From the NCBI GenBank assembly GCA_937121175.1, contig CAKZKD010000003.1, forward strand, positions 186,001-250,000: a stretch of 64,000 nt of DNA. The letters are read 5' to 3'. Positions within the stretch are counted from its first letter, which is position 1. Each line of letters starts with the position of its first letter. This document shows, piece by piece, positions 17,326-26,139 of the stretch. Made by a program: the position numbers and the translations under genes. The stretch comes from an uncultured Flavobacteriales bacterium. GTDB lineage: Bacteria > Bacteroidota > Bacteroidia > Flavobacteriales_G > Salibacteraceae. The notes below the pieces were generated by a model. That model was not told the DNA's origin and made no database searches. It was given only the letters and a program-made list of their open reading frames with translations.

Positions 17326-18555
17326 ATGGAAAGAACAATTTTTCGCTCAACGTTATTGATGTTAATTGTGTTTTGTGCTGTACTTGCACATTCGCAAACT
17401 GAAGAAAGTGCAGACAAAAAGGCACCATTAACAAAGCGTCTTTGGGGTGGATATGACAGTAATGCCATCGAGAAAAACTTAATTATTAAAGATGCTTTTG
17501 TAACAGAAGGAGAAAAGCTCCTAGAAGGAGTAGGTGTTCAAATCCTAATCAACAATAGTGCGGTTAAAACTATGACTACAGATAAAGAAGGTGGGTTTAA
17601 AACTAATTTGCAGTTTGACTATAAGTACATTCTTGCCTTTTCAAAAACGGGTTACGTTACCAAAAAAATTGAAATTGATTTAACAGATATTCCTGTAGAG
17701 TTCAAGAATGAAGGGTATGATTTGGGCCGTTTTCAATTGGGAATGGTTCGTTATGTGGAAGGAATGGATGCTGAGGAATACAATACTCCTGTTGCTCGAT
17801 ATTATTTTGATATTAGAACATCAATGGTAACATTGGATAGGGCATACTTGAAGAAGAAGAGAAAAGAGGTTGAAAAACAAAAAGCAAGAAATGAAAAGGT
17901 AGTCGCAAATGCTGCTGACGAGCAAGACGAGCTTCAAGAAGAATACAATGTGTTGATTCGTGATGCGGATATTGAGTTTGAGGCTAAGGATTATCAATTG
18001 GCGAAATCATATTACCAAGATGCTATTAAACTAAAGCCGCTTGCAGAGTACCCCAGGGCACAGTTAGAAATAATTAATGGGTTGTTGGATGTAAAATTAG
18101 TGGATGACGAAAAGTATGATGCACTTATTTCTCAAGCTAATGAAGCCTTTGACCTGAAGGAATATGAAGAATCGAAAAGCCTTTATTTAGCTTCAATAAA
18201 AATAAAAACAACAGAACCTTTTCCTCGAGAAAGAATTGAAAAAATTGATGAGCTCATTGCAAATCAAAAGAAACCTGAATTAAAAAAACCAAAGGATGAA
18301 CTATCCCTCAAGGATGTTCAAATATCTAGTGACCGAGCCTCTTTTTGTTCTGATTTGGCGAGGAAGTATCCCCAAGGCTTAACTGAAGAAAAATACATGG
18401 AAGGAAGTAAGTCTGTAGTGCGAAGAATTATTGTTGATGGCGATATAGGTGTAGAGTATAAGCACGTAACACACAATTGGGGTGGTTCGTATTTTTTCAA
18501 AAATGGCAAGCCAACTACTCGATTTACCTGGCAAAAGGAAGCTATGCAATACTAA
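17326..18555 (+). CDS. secreted Ig-like/TPR protein, trio member 2
   Basis: A 409-residue protein with a signal peptide ending 'AHSQ' (about residue 25). Order of parts: the Ig-like module shared with its neighbours (about 45-150, with 'TTDKEGGFKTNLQF' and 'FSKTGYVTKKIEIDL'), a charged linker, two repeats of about 60 residues of the form 'A..EF..KDYQLAKSYYQDAIKLKP', and a C-terminal domain of about 75 residues with 'DGDIGVEYK' and 'WGGSYFFKNGKPTTRF'. The last domain recurs in the next protein. No enzyme motif is visible. It lies two bases after member 1 and three before member 3. Confidence 0.82.
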   Translation: MERTIFRSTLLMLIVFCAVLAHSQTEESADKKAPLTKRLWGGYDSNAIEKNLIIKDAFVTEGEKLLEGVGVQILINNSAVKTMTTDKEGGFKTNLQFDYKYILAFSKTGYVTKKIEIDLTDIPVEFKNEGYDLGRFQLGMVRYVEGMDAEEYNTPVARYYFDIRTSMVTLDRAYLKKKRKEVEKQKARNEKVVANAADEQDELQEEYNVLIRDADIEFEAKDYQLAKSYYQDAIKLKPLAEYPRAQLEIINGLLDVKLVDDEKYDALISQANEAFDLKEYEESKSLYLASIKIKTTEPFPRERIEKIDELIANQKKPELKKPKDELSLKDVQISSDRASFCSDLARKYPQGLTEEKYMEGSKSVVRRIIVDGDIGVEYKHVTHNWGGSYFFKNGKPTTRFTWQKEAMQY

Positions 18556-18558
18556 TTT

Positions 18559-20244
18559 ATGATTCGAACTTGTGCGACCATACTAATCATAATACTCGTC
18601 GGTTCAAATGCTGTCGCACAGTCTGAGTATGGGCTTAAATTCAAAATAGTAGTAAAACATAAAGGTGAACCTTACCCAAGCTCCATCATTAAGGTTTACA
18701 AAAACAATTCGTTTCTTGACCAAGTCTCGGTGTCAAATGAAGGTGAATTAACTTACATCATGCCGTACACAGGAGTTTATCAACTTCATTTTACGGGTGT
18801 AGGAATGGCTACTAAAGTTCTAGAATTAGACTTAATTACCCATATTCCAGAGGAAGAAAAAGGAACTATTCACGAATGGAGTATAGGTGAAATTGAATTA
18901 TTTAAAGCTTATAAAGAGCTTGATTTAGATAAGCTTAAGGAACCTATTGCTAAAATTCATTATGCGCAAGATTTAGCTGAATTTGACATTGATTATAAAT
19001 ACACTGGAAAGCGAAAAAAAGAATTGGCTACGATTGAAAATAAGGTGGAGCAGTTTGAGAAAAAAGAAGCAATAGCAGAAAAAGCTGCCAAAAAGGAATA
19101 CGAAGAATTGGTGATTCAAGGAAATCAAGCATTGAATAACAAGCAGTTTGATAAAGCGAAATCTTTCTATGAAAAAGCAGTAGTAATTAAACCTGAGGGT
19201 GAAGCCAAACAAAAACTCACCGCTATTAATACAGTGTTAGCTACCGAGAAAAAATACGAAACGTTATTGGCAGATGCTAAAACCCTCCGTGATAAAGGTG
19301 AGCTTCAACAGGCTTCTGAAAAGTACATAGCTGCTTCAGCCATAAAACCAACGGCAACATTTCCTAAGGAGCAAGTAAGTTTACTTGTGCAAGAAATGAG
19401 AACCAAAGAACAGCAAGCCAATTCGTTTAATAACTATATGGCCGTTGCGAATCGGGCTTATGCCAATGGAAATTTCGAAGCAGCGGCGCAAAGTTACAAC
19501 AAGGCCTTGGATTTGAACCCAGATGCCCTTCTAGCCTCAAAAAAATTAAAATTAAGTGAACAAAAAATAAATGAACAGGAGAAGCAAGAACAGGTGGACA
19601 ATAAGTTTTCAAGTTTATTGGTAGATGCGAAAAATGCAAGAAGTAGAGGTGATGTTGAGCAAGCACAGGCATTTTTAAAGCAGGCGGCTCTTTTGAAACC
19701 AAATAACGACGAACTGAAACAAGAACAAAAGACCGTGAGTACCATGGTGGTAGAGCAAGAACAGAAAGAACAACTGGCACTTCAAAGAGCGGCTGCCATC
19801 GAAAAAGAAAAAGCAGAAGAGGTTGAAAAATATATCACGCTTGCTGAAAAATCTGTTGCTGAAGGAAATAAAAAGCAAGCCTTGTTTTTTTATAGCAAAG
19901 CGAAACAGATTAGACCCGAAAACAAGAAGGTGCTCGCCGGTATCGCTACAGCAAACAACATGAATGGAAGTAAACAAAGTACCAGTGACGAAGCGGTAAC
20001 TGCCGATATTGATAAAATGGACAAAAAAAGTGTTGAATTTCAGTCAAAGCTAGCTAGCTTGTATCCAGAAGGTAAGACGGTTAATGAATCTACAAAAGGC
20101 AACAAAAATATTACCCAAGTAATAATTGTGAAGGATGGGATAGGAGTTGAATACCAAAAAATCAAGTATAGCTGGGGCGGTGTATATTATTTTAAGAATG
20201 GGGACCCAATAACAGAGCTTATCTACAGTAAAGAAACCAAATAA
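18559..20244 (+). CDS. secreted Ig-like/TPR protein, trio member 3
   Basis: A 561-residue protein with a signal peptide ending 'NAVAQ' (about residue 21). It repeats the layout of member 2 with an enlarged middle: Ig-like module (about 25-130), then five or so TPR-like units such as 'GNQALNNKQFDKAKSFYEKA' and 'ANRAYANGNFEAAAQSYNKA' separated by long charged helices, then the shared C-terminal domain with 'KDGIGVEYQKI' and 'WGGVYYFKNGDPIT'. The strong lysine/glutamate bias is as expected for coiled helices. Function unknown; likely a periplasmic or surface scaffold made together with members 1 and 2. Confidence 0.82.
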   Translation: MIRTCATILIIILVGSNAVAQSEYGLKFKIVVKHKGEPYPSSIIKVYKNNSFLDQVSVSNEGELTYIMPYTGVYQLHFTGVGMATKVLELDLITHIPEEEKGTIHEWSIGEIELFKAYKELDLDKLKEPIAKIHYAQDLAEFDIDYKYTGKRKKELATIENKVEQFEKKEAIAEKAAKKEYEELVIQGNQALNNKQFDKAKSFYEKAVVIKPEGEAKQKLTAINTVLATEKKYETLLADAKTLRDKGELQQASEKYIAASAIKPTATFPKEQVSLLVQEMRTKEQQANSFNNYMAVANRAYANGNFEAAAQSYNKALDLNPDALLASKKLKLSEQKINEQEKQEQVDNKFSSLLVDAKNARSRGDVEQAQAFLKQAALLKPNNDELKQEQKTVSTMVVEQEQKEQLALQRAAAIEKEKAEEVEKYITLAEKSVAEGNKKQALFFYSKAKQIRPENKKVLAGIATANNMNGSKQSTSDEAVTADIDKMDKKSVEFQSKLASLYPEGKTVNESTKGNKNITQVIIVKDGIGVEYQKIKYSWGGVYYFKNGDPITELIYSKETK

Positions 20245-20308
20245 AACAAGATTAGAATAGAGTACGGATAAGGAAGCACAGTTGAAGTAAGCTAAAGAAC
20301 GGCAAAAA

Positions 20309-20341
20309 AAAGCCGCAAAAACAAATTGTTTCTGCGGCTTT
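20309..20341 (-). terminator. rho-independent terminator for the DUF6580 gene
   Basis: A nine-base stem AAAGCCGCA/TGCGGCTTT with a partly self-pairing A/T-rich loop. The T-run is strong on the minus strand (TTTTTTTT after the stem), so it mainly serves the gene ending at 20362, and may also stop the trio transcript. Confidence 0.85.
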
Positions 20342-20361
20342 CAATATTTTATAAGTCTGTG

Positions 20362-20919
20362 TTATTTAGTGTTCAAAGCCAATTTTGGGAATTTAACTTC
20401 AGCTAAATAAAACCCTCCGAAAAGGACACTGCTAAAAAACAAATCGCCAATTAACGTGTTTCCAAAGAATGGAATTCCAGCCAAATATGCAAGACCTAGA
20501 CCTTCAAAAGTTAATGGATACATCATTCCAGAAGCCCAAACACCAAAATTTGAAACCAAAAAGAATAGTCCAGAAGCGGCAATGCTTCCTACAACAATAT
20601 TCTTAATACTTAATTTTTGAATTACAAAAGGTGCAATTAACGCAATTGCTGCGATACCTACATAAGTCCAAATCGCTCCTTCGTAGAAAAGCGTAAAACC
20701 TTCAAGTGAACTTGCATAAATCGTGTTGTTGATGATAACGTCGCTTATAAAAAGTGCTCCAAGGGGTAAAATAACTCTGAGCATTTTGTTGGAAAGTGCC
20801 GCGCCGCCAAACAAAGCCATGGCGCCAATCGCCGTAAAGTTTGGTGGGTGAGGTAATAATCTACTTAATCCAGCGATAATCACTAAAGTGAAAACAAACA
20901 ACCAATTTCCTTTTTTCAT
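20362..20919 (-). CDS. DUF6580 membrane protein (ECF-transporter S-component-like)
   Basis: A 185-residue protein with about five or six hydrophobic helices, carrying 'RLLPHPPNFTAIGAMALFGG' at residues 20-39, the hallmark I associate with the DUF6580 family of putative transporters. The fold resembles vitamin-uptake S-components, but no substrate is indicated and no riboswitch or ABC partner is adjacent. A TAnnTTTG element precedes it at 20937-20944 and a terminator follows, so it is a single-gene unit. Confidence 0.8.
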   Translation of the reverse strand: MKKGNWLFVFTLVIIAGLSRLLPHPPNFTAIGAMALFGGAALSNKMLRVILPLGALFISDVIINNTIYASSLEGFTLFYEGAIWTYVGIAAIALIAPFVIQKLSIKNIVVGSIAASGLFFLVSNFGVWASGMMYPLTFEGLGLAYLAGIPFFGNTLIGDLFFSSVLFGGFYLAEVKFPKLALNTK

Positions 20920-20936
20920 AATTCTTATTTAGACTA

Positions 20937-20944
20937 CAAAAGTA
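20937..20944 (-). promoter_or_regulatory. candidate -7 element TACTTTTG for the DUF6580 gene
   Basis: Exact TAnnTTTG on the minus strand, 17 nt before the ATG. A -33 TTG at 19-21 nt is not evident. Confidence 0.45.
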
Positions 20945-20960
20945 ATAATTACCAATTTTA

Positions 20961-21016
20961 ATTGAACGGTTTTAAGTCATCGTTCAATCAAAAACAGTTC
21001 TTTTATAGAACTGTTT
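20961..21016. other. two adjacent stem-loops in the DUF6580-recQ divergent gap
   Basis: The first hairpin pairs ATTGAACG (20961-20968) with CGTTCAAT (20981-20988). The second pairs AAACAGTTC (20992-21000) with GAACTGTTT (21008-21016) around a seven-base loop. Neither has a following T-run, so they are not obvious terminators. They could be operators for dimeric regulators or structure in a recQ leader. Confidence 0.55.
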
Positions 21017-21105
21017 AGATATCGTAGCAGTTTAATCGTTGTTTCCACGCAATACTTGTTCAATAATGTTCTATTTTTAATTTTTAAGTACATCAAATAT
21101 TATAA

Positions 21106-23298
21106 ATGAATTTACAGGCAGAACTTAAAAAACACTTTGGCTTTGATGCCTTCAAAGGGGACCAAGAAGAAATCATTCAAAGCGTTATTTCTGGTAACGA
21201 TACATTCGTTATTATGCCAACTGGTGGAGGGAAATCACTCTGCTATCAACTACCAGCATTAATACACGAAGGAACGGCAATAGTTATTTCTCCATTGATT
21301 GCTCTTATGAAAAATCAGGTGGATAGTATCCGTGGTCATTCGGAAGATGATTTTGTTGCACATTTTTTAAACTCATCGCTCAACAAAGCTGAGCAGATTG
21401 TAGTTAAAGATGATTTGCGAGCGGGTAGAACTAAATTATTGTACGTAGCTCCCGAAACGCTGAACAAAAAAGAAACGATAGATTTCTTCAAGGAGCTTAC
21501 AATAAGCTTTGTTGCGGTTGATGAGGCGCATTGTATTTCAGAATGGGGTCACGATTTTAGACCAGAGTATCGCCGAATAAAAGAAATGATAAAGGGTATC
21601 AATTCGAAGATTCCCGTCATGGCACTTACTGCAACTGCAACACCAAAAGTACAAGGCGATATCCAAAAAAACTTGGGTATGTCTGATGCTAGAGTGTTTA
21701 AAGCATCTTTTAATAGGACGAACTTATTTTATGAAGTACGCCCAAAGGTGGAATTGGCCAAACAACTCATTCGATTTGTCAAAGAACGACAGGGGAAATC
21801 AGGTATAGTTTATTGTCTGAGCAGGAAGAAGGTTGAGGAGATTGCAGAGACTTTACAAGTAAATGGTATAAAAGCACTACCATATCATGCAGGTTTTGAT
21901 GCCGGAACACGTGCCAAAAACCAAGATATGTTCTTGAATGAGGACGTTGATGTAATTGTTGCCACTATCGCCTTTGGAATGGGAATCGATAAGCCCGATG
22001 TTCGTTTCGTTATTCACCACGACATGCCTAAAAGTTTGGAAGGTTACTACCAGGAAACTGGTCGAGCTGGCCGTGATGGAGGGGAAGGGCATTGTTTAGC
22101 TTTTTACGATTATAAAGATATAGAAAAGCTTGAAAAATTCATGCAAGGCAAACCGATTTCTGAGCAAGAAGTCGGAAAACAACTACTAGAAGAAGTCGTG
22201 GCTTACGCTGAAACCGCCATGAGCAGGCGTAAATTCTTGTTGCATTACTTTGGTGAGGAATTCGATGAAGAAAATGGCGAGGGCGCCAAGATGGACGATA
22301 ACGCGGTTAATCCAAGGCCTAGAGAAGAAGGTAGTAAGTGGGTGAAGATGTTGCTAGATTGCGTCGCGGAACTTAAAGAAACTGCTAAAGCAAAGTACAT
22401 TATTGAAATTCTAACTGGGGTTAGTAATTCACAAATTAAATCCTTCAGACACGATACCATCAAGTCATTTGGTGCAGGCAAGGAAAAAGATAAAAAATTC
22501 TGGATGGCGGTCATTCGTCAAACCACAGTTGGTAAGCTGCTGATTAAAGACATTGAAACATACGGTGTACTCAAACTAGGCGAAAAAGGCAAGGAATTTA
22601 TTGCAAATCCACAGCCTTTTACGGTTATTCTAGATCACGATTACATCGAAAGAGCAGAAGACGATAATCTAATTTTGAATACGAAAGCACAGGGAAGTGC
22701 GATGGATGATAAGCTTTATCAATTGCTAAAAGATTTAACACGGTCTGTTGCAAAGGATAACAATGTACCTCCGTTTGTTGTTTTTCAAGAGCCTTCGCTT
22801 ATGGATATGGCAAACCAGTATCCAATAACACTAGAGGAATTAGCTAATATTCAGGGTGTTGGGCAAGGAAAAGCGAATAAGTATGGAGCTTCTTTTGTTT
22901 CAACAATCGCGGACTACGTAGAAGAAAATGACATAGAACGAGCGCAAGATATTGTTGTTAAGTCTGTTGTAAACAAATCAGGTACAAAAGTTTATATCAT
23001 TCAAAATATTGATCGAAAACGACCATTAGAAGATATAGCTAAAGCCAGGGATATGTCTATGGAAGACTTGTTGACAGAAATAGAGAACATAGTGGAATCT
23101 GGAACTAAAGTGAACCTGGATTACTATCTAGGGGATGCGGTGGATGAGGATAAGCAAGACGAACTCTACGATTACTTCATGGAGGATGCCGAAACGGGTA
23201 CCATCGAAGAAGCTATGGAAGAGTTGAAAGATGAAGACTATTCTGAAGAGGAAATTCGATTAATGCGCATTAAGTTTATGAGTGAGGTGGCAAACTAG
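21106..23298 (+). CDS. recQ: ATP-dependent DNA helicase RecQ
   Basis: A 730-residue superfamily 2 helicase that unwinds DNA 3' to 5' in recombination and fork repair. It shows Walker A 'PTGGGKS' (38-44), DEAH box (139-142), 'ALTATATPKV', and motif VI 'QETGRAGRDG' near 317. The RQC region follows and an HRDC domain lies about 540-606. The four cysteines that bind zinc in most RecQ proteins are absent: 'MSRRKFLLHYFGEEF' has Ser for the first, and 'AKMDDNAVNP' stands where C-x-x-C-D-x-C is usual. A further acidic C-terminal tail of about 120 residues is present. It is followed 19 nt later by the SLC12-like gene. Confidence 0.96.
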   Translation: MNLQAELKKHFGFDAFKGDQEEIIQSVISGNDTFVIMPTGGGKSLCYQLPALIHEGTAIVISPLIALMKNQVDSIRGHSEDDFVAHFLNSSLNKAEQIVVKDDLRAGRTKLLYVAPETLNKKETIDFFKELTISFVAVDEAHCISEWGHDFRPEYRRIKEMIKGINSKIPVMALTATATPKVQGDIQKNLGMSDARVFKASFNRTNLFYEVRPKVELAKQLIRFVKERQGKSGIVYCLSRKKVEEIAETLQVNGIKALPYHAGFDAGTRAKNQDMFLNEDVDVIVATIAFGMGIDKPDVRFVIHHDMPKSLEGYYQETGRAGRDGGEGHCLAFYDYKDIEKLEKFMQGKPISEQEVGKQLLEEVVAYAETAMSRRKFLLHYFGEEFDEENGEGAKMDDNAVNPRPREEGSKWVKMLLDCVAELKETAKAKYIIEILTGVSNSQIKSFRHDTIKSFGAGKEKDKKFWMAVIRQTTVGKLLIKDIETYGVLKLGEKGKEFIANPQPFTVILDHDYIERAEDDNLILNTKAQGSAMDDKLYQLLKDLTRSVAKDNNVPPFVVFQEPSLMDMANQYPITLEELANIQGVGQGKANKYGASFVSTIADYVEENDIERAQDIVVKSVVNKSGTKVYIIQNIDRKRPLEDIAKARDMSMEDLLTEIENIVESGTKVNLDYYLGDAVDEDKQDELYDYFMEDAETGTIEEAMEELKDEDYSEEEIRLMRIKFMSEVAN

Positions 23299-23317
23299 GC
23301 TGCTTTAATTCCATTTA

Positions 23318-25528
23318 ATGTCAGAAAATCTCAACAAACAGTCCACCATGGGAACTATGCCTGTTTTTATGACAGCGCTGAGTACCATTTTGGGTGCAAT
23401 TCTCTTTCTTAGATTCGGCTATGCCGTAGGACATGTTGGGCTAATAGGCACACTGGGTATCGTGCTCCTTGGGCATTTAGTAACTATTCCAACTGCTATG
23501 GCTGTTGCCGAAATTGCAACCAATAGCAAGGTGGAAGGCGGTGGAGCGTACTATATGATTTCACGTTCCTTCGGACTGAACATTGGTGCGGCAATCGGTA
23601 TCGCTTTATTTCTTTCTCAGGCAATTAGTGTTGCATTTTATGTAATTGCCTTTGCGGTTTCCTTCGAACCCCTAGCGGATATAATTTACAGCCACTATGG
23701 AATATATGTTGACAATCGTTCGGCAGGACTTATTTTTATGGTGTTGCTTTCTATGTTAATGTTGAGCAAAGGCGCTGACATTGGAGTTAAGGCCTTATAC
23801 ATCGTAGTTGCAGTATTGTTGTGTTCTTTGGGGATGTTCTTCATGGGAAGTCCGTATTCGGCTTCTTCCGGCGATTTTTCGGCAACGATTACCAATCCAG
23901 ACAACTTCTTCTACGTTTTTACAATAATATTTCCTGCATTTACGGGTATTGCTGCCGGACTTGGGCTAAGTGGGGATTTAAAAGACCCTAAAAAATCTAT
24001 ACCCGCTGGAACTATGTGGGCCACAGCCGTTGGTATCGTAGTCTATGTGGCTGTTGTAATTAAATTATTTGTATCAGCCAGCCCCGAGGATTTGGCAAAT
24101 ACCGATGTGCTTATTATGGGTAAAATAGCCATTTGGGAGCCAATTATTCCTATTGGCCTAGGTTGTGCGGCCATCTCTTCGGCATTAGGGAGTATAATGA
24201 TTGCGCCGAGAACCTTACAGGCGCTGGGAGTAGATAGGGTATTTCCTCAAAACCTAAGCGTTTGGTTTGCAAAAGGAAAAGGAAAGAAATTAGAACCTTT
24301 TAATGCTGCAATTATAACTTGTGTTTTCGGCTTCATTTTCGTGGCAATAGGAGATATCAACTTTGTTGCAGAGATAATCTCCATGTTTTTCATGGTGACG
24401 TATGGTGCTATTTGTCTAATCTCATTTCTAGAGCATTTTGCAGCGGACCCAAGTTATCGCCCTACGTTTCGTTCAAGATGGTACTTGTCGCTTTTGGGTG
24501 CGGTGCTTTGTTTCTATTTGATGTTCAAAATGAATACGGCCTATGCTATTCTTTCCATATTAATAATGGCAGGGATTTATCGCTGGGCAATTTCGGTTGG
24601 AAATACTCGCCGTGATGTTGCTAAATTACTGCAAGGTGTTCTTTTTCAAATGAATAGACGTCTTTCCGTTTACATTCAAAAGCGTGCGGGTTCTGGTGAA
24701 CAAGGGTGGAGGCCATTCATTATTTGTCTCTCTGCTGATACGTTTAAAAGAACTACTTCATTGGATTTTGTGCGTTGGCTGTCTCACAAATATGGCTTTG
24801 GAACTTACATTCATTTTACCAAGGGTTTTCTGGATAAGCAGGCATACAAAGCATCTAAGAAGACTAAACGTAGACTTATTTCCTTAATTCAAGGAACTAG
24901 TAGTCGCGTGTATTTGGATACCATCGTATCCCCTTCATACACTTCAGCCATTGCGCAAAGTATCCAGTTAGGAGGTGTTTCGGGAAGTGGTAACAACCTT
25001 ATTTTATTTGAATACAGCGACGAGGACAAAACGAAACTCAAAGAAGTAATTGATAATTATGGTTTATTACACGCTACCAATTTTGATGTTTGCATTTTGC
25101 GCTCTACGTATAAAGGCTTTGGCTACAAAAAGTCGATTCATGTGTGGATTTCAGCAACCGATTACGAAAATTCGAATTTGATGATTCTTTTGGCTTACAT
25201 CATGACAGGCCATCCAGATTGGAAACAAGCTGAAATCAAAATATTCAGTGGTTACTCAAAAGGAGAGTACGAATCGAAACGACAAACCTTAACAGACCTA
25301 ATTGCTACAGGCCGCTTACCTATTTCGCCTAAAAATATTGAATTAATTCCTCAAGATGGTGAGTTGATATCTACCGTTATCGAGCAAAAATCTAGTGATG
25401 CCGATTTAACGATTTTAGGATATACTAGTGATGCATTAAATCAGCGTGGCGGTGACTTGTTTAACGATTTACCTAATCTCGGAAACACACTGTTTGTGAG
25501 TGCCTATAATGATAAAACAATTGAATAA
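23318..25528 (+). CDS. SLC12/cation-chloride cotransporter-like APC permease
   Basis: A 736-residue transporter. Residues about 10-430 form twelve helices of the APC (LeuT-fold) type; the first helix region 'LSTILGAILFLRFGYAVGHV' and 'ATNSKVEGGGAYYMISRSFG' are those of SLC12 cation-chloride cotransporters rather than ordinary amino acid permeases. The remaining 300 residues form a soluble domain with 'RPFIICLSADTFKRT', as in the SLC12 C-terminal region. Eukaryotic members move Na/K with chloride; bacterial substrates are poorly known. It starts 19 nt after recQ and its stop overlaps the DinB-like gene by one base. Confidence 0.82.
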   Translation: MSENLNKQSTMGTMPVFMTALSTILGAILFLRFGYAVGHVGLIGTLGIVLLGHLVTIPTAMAVAEIATNSKVEGGGAYYMISRSFGLNIGAAIGIALFLSQAISVAFYVIAFAVSFEPLADIIYSHYGIYVDNRSAGLIFMVLLSMLMLSKGADIGVKALYIVVAVLLCSLGMFFMGSPYSASSGDFSATITNPDNFFYVFTIIFPAFTGIAAGLGLSGDLKDPKKSIPAGTMWATAVGIVVYVAVVIKLFVSASPEDLANTDVLIMGKIAIWEPIIPIGLGCAAISSALGSIMIAPRTLQALGVDRVFPQNLSVWFAKGKGKKLEPFNAAIITCVFGFIFVAIGDINFVAEIISMFFMVTYGAICLISFLEHFAADPSYRPTFRSRWYLSLLGAVLCFYLMFKMNTAYAILSILIMAGIYRWAISVGNTRRDVAKLLQGVLFQMNRRLSVYIQKRAGSGEQGWRPFIICLSADTFKRTTSLDFVRWLSHKYGFGTYIHFTKGFLDKQAYKASKKTKRRLISLIQGTSSRVYLDTIVSPSYTSAIAQSIQLGGVSGSGNNLILFEYSDEDKTKLKEVIDNYGLLHATNFDVCILRSTYKGFGYKKSIHVWISATDYENSNLMILLAYIMTGHPDWKQAEIKIFSGYSKGEYESKRQTLTDLIATGRLPISPKNIELIPQDGELISTVIEQKSSDADLTILGYTSDALNQRGGDLFNDLPNLGNTLFVSAYNDKTIE

Positions 25529-25986
25529 TGAAATTACAGTTTGAGTATAATCGGATTACAAGAGAACGGATTTTAGGTGCTATCGAAGGTTTGAGTGTGG
25601 AACAAATGATTGCCGTTCCCGAAGGTTTTGGAAACAATGTGCTCTGGAACTTTGGTCATATTCTAATTACTCAGCATTTGTTGTGTTTTAAGCTAGCGGA
25701 TAAAGAGCCTTCAATACCAAATGAACTGATAGAAAGCTATAGAAAAGGAAGTAATGCTGCTGCTATCACTGAGCCACAGAAAGATTTAGACTATTTCAAA
25801 GCAAACGTCAACAAGCTAATTGATTTGACAGAGGAAGCTTATGAGGATGGTCAACTGGCTGGTTTTAATGAATATACCACCAGTTATGGTGTTACATTGA
25901 ATTCGGTTGAAGAGGCTATTTCGTTTAATAACTTACACGAGGCATTGCACCTGGGGTATATTATGGCTATGAAGAAGTGTATTTAG
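25528..25986 (+). CDS. DinB-like (YfiT/DinB four-helix) protein
   Basis: A 152-residue helical protein with the histidine pattern of DinB/YfiT metal-binding bundles: H in 'FGHILITQH' (about residues 48-56) and the pair in 'NLHEALHLGYI' near the C-terminus. Members include bacillithiol/mycothiol-type thiol transferases and damage-induced proteins; which applies is unclear. The start codon overlaps the SLC12-like stop (TAATG), so it is coupled to it. Confidence 0.8.
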   Translation: MKLQFEYNRITRERILGAIEGLSVEQMIAVPEGFGNNVLWNFGHILITQHLLCFKLADKEPSIPNELIESYRKGSNAAAITEPQKDLDYFKANVNKLIDLTEEAYEDGQLAGFNEYTTSYGVTLNSVEEAISFNNLHEALHLGYIMAMKKCI

Positions 25987-26139
25987 TGAGTTAGTGATTA
26001 GTGAATAGGGATTATGTTACTGTAAACTATGTCGCTACGTTACTAAAAACTAATCTGTTGATAATTCCAATTCAATTCGTTAAAAACTAAAACCCACCAT
26101 AAGCCAAAGCCCAAAAGCAAAGTCCTTTATTTGCCTTGC

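Noticed and set aside
19427-19977. Three overlapping open frames antisense to the 561-residue trio protein
   Set aside because: They arise from the strong lysine/glutamate codon bias of the sense protein; the translations are Phe/Leu/Cys-rich and without a plausible start context.
20937-21016. Hairpins upstream of the DUF6580 gene as a vitamin riboswitch
   Set aside because: No conserved riboswitch box (such as a cobalamin or thiamine motif) is recognisable, and the stems are simple inverted repeats placed upstream of that gene's -7 element, so mostly outside its transcript.
25987-26139. Short AT-rich repeats (TTAGTGA, AAAAACTAA) between the DinB-like and NlpC/P60 genes
   Set aside because: Copies are too short and few to be a repeat array or binding-site cluster in such AT-rich sequence.
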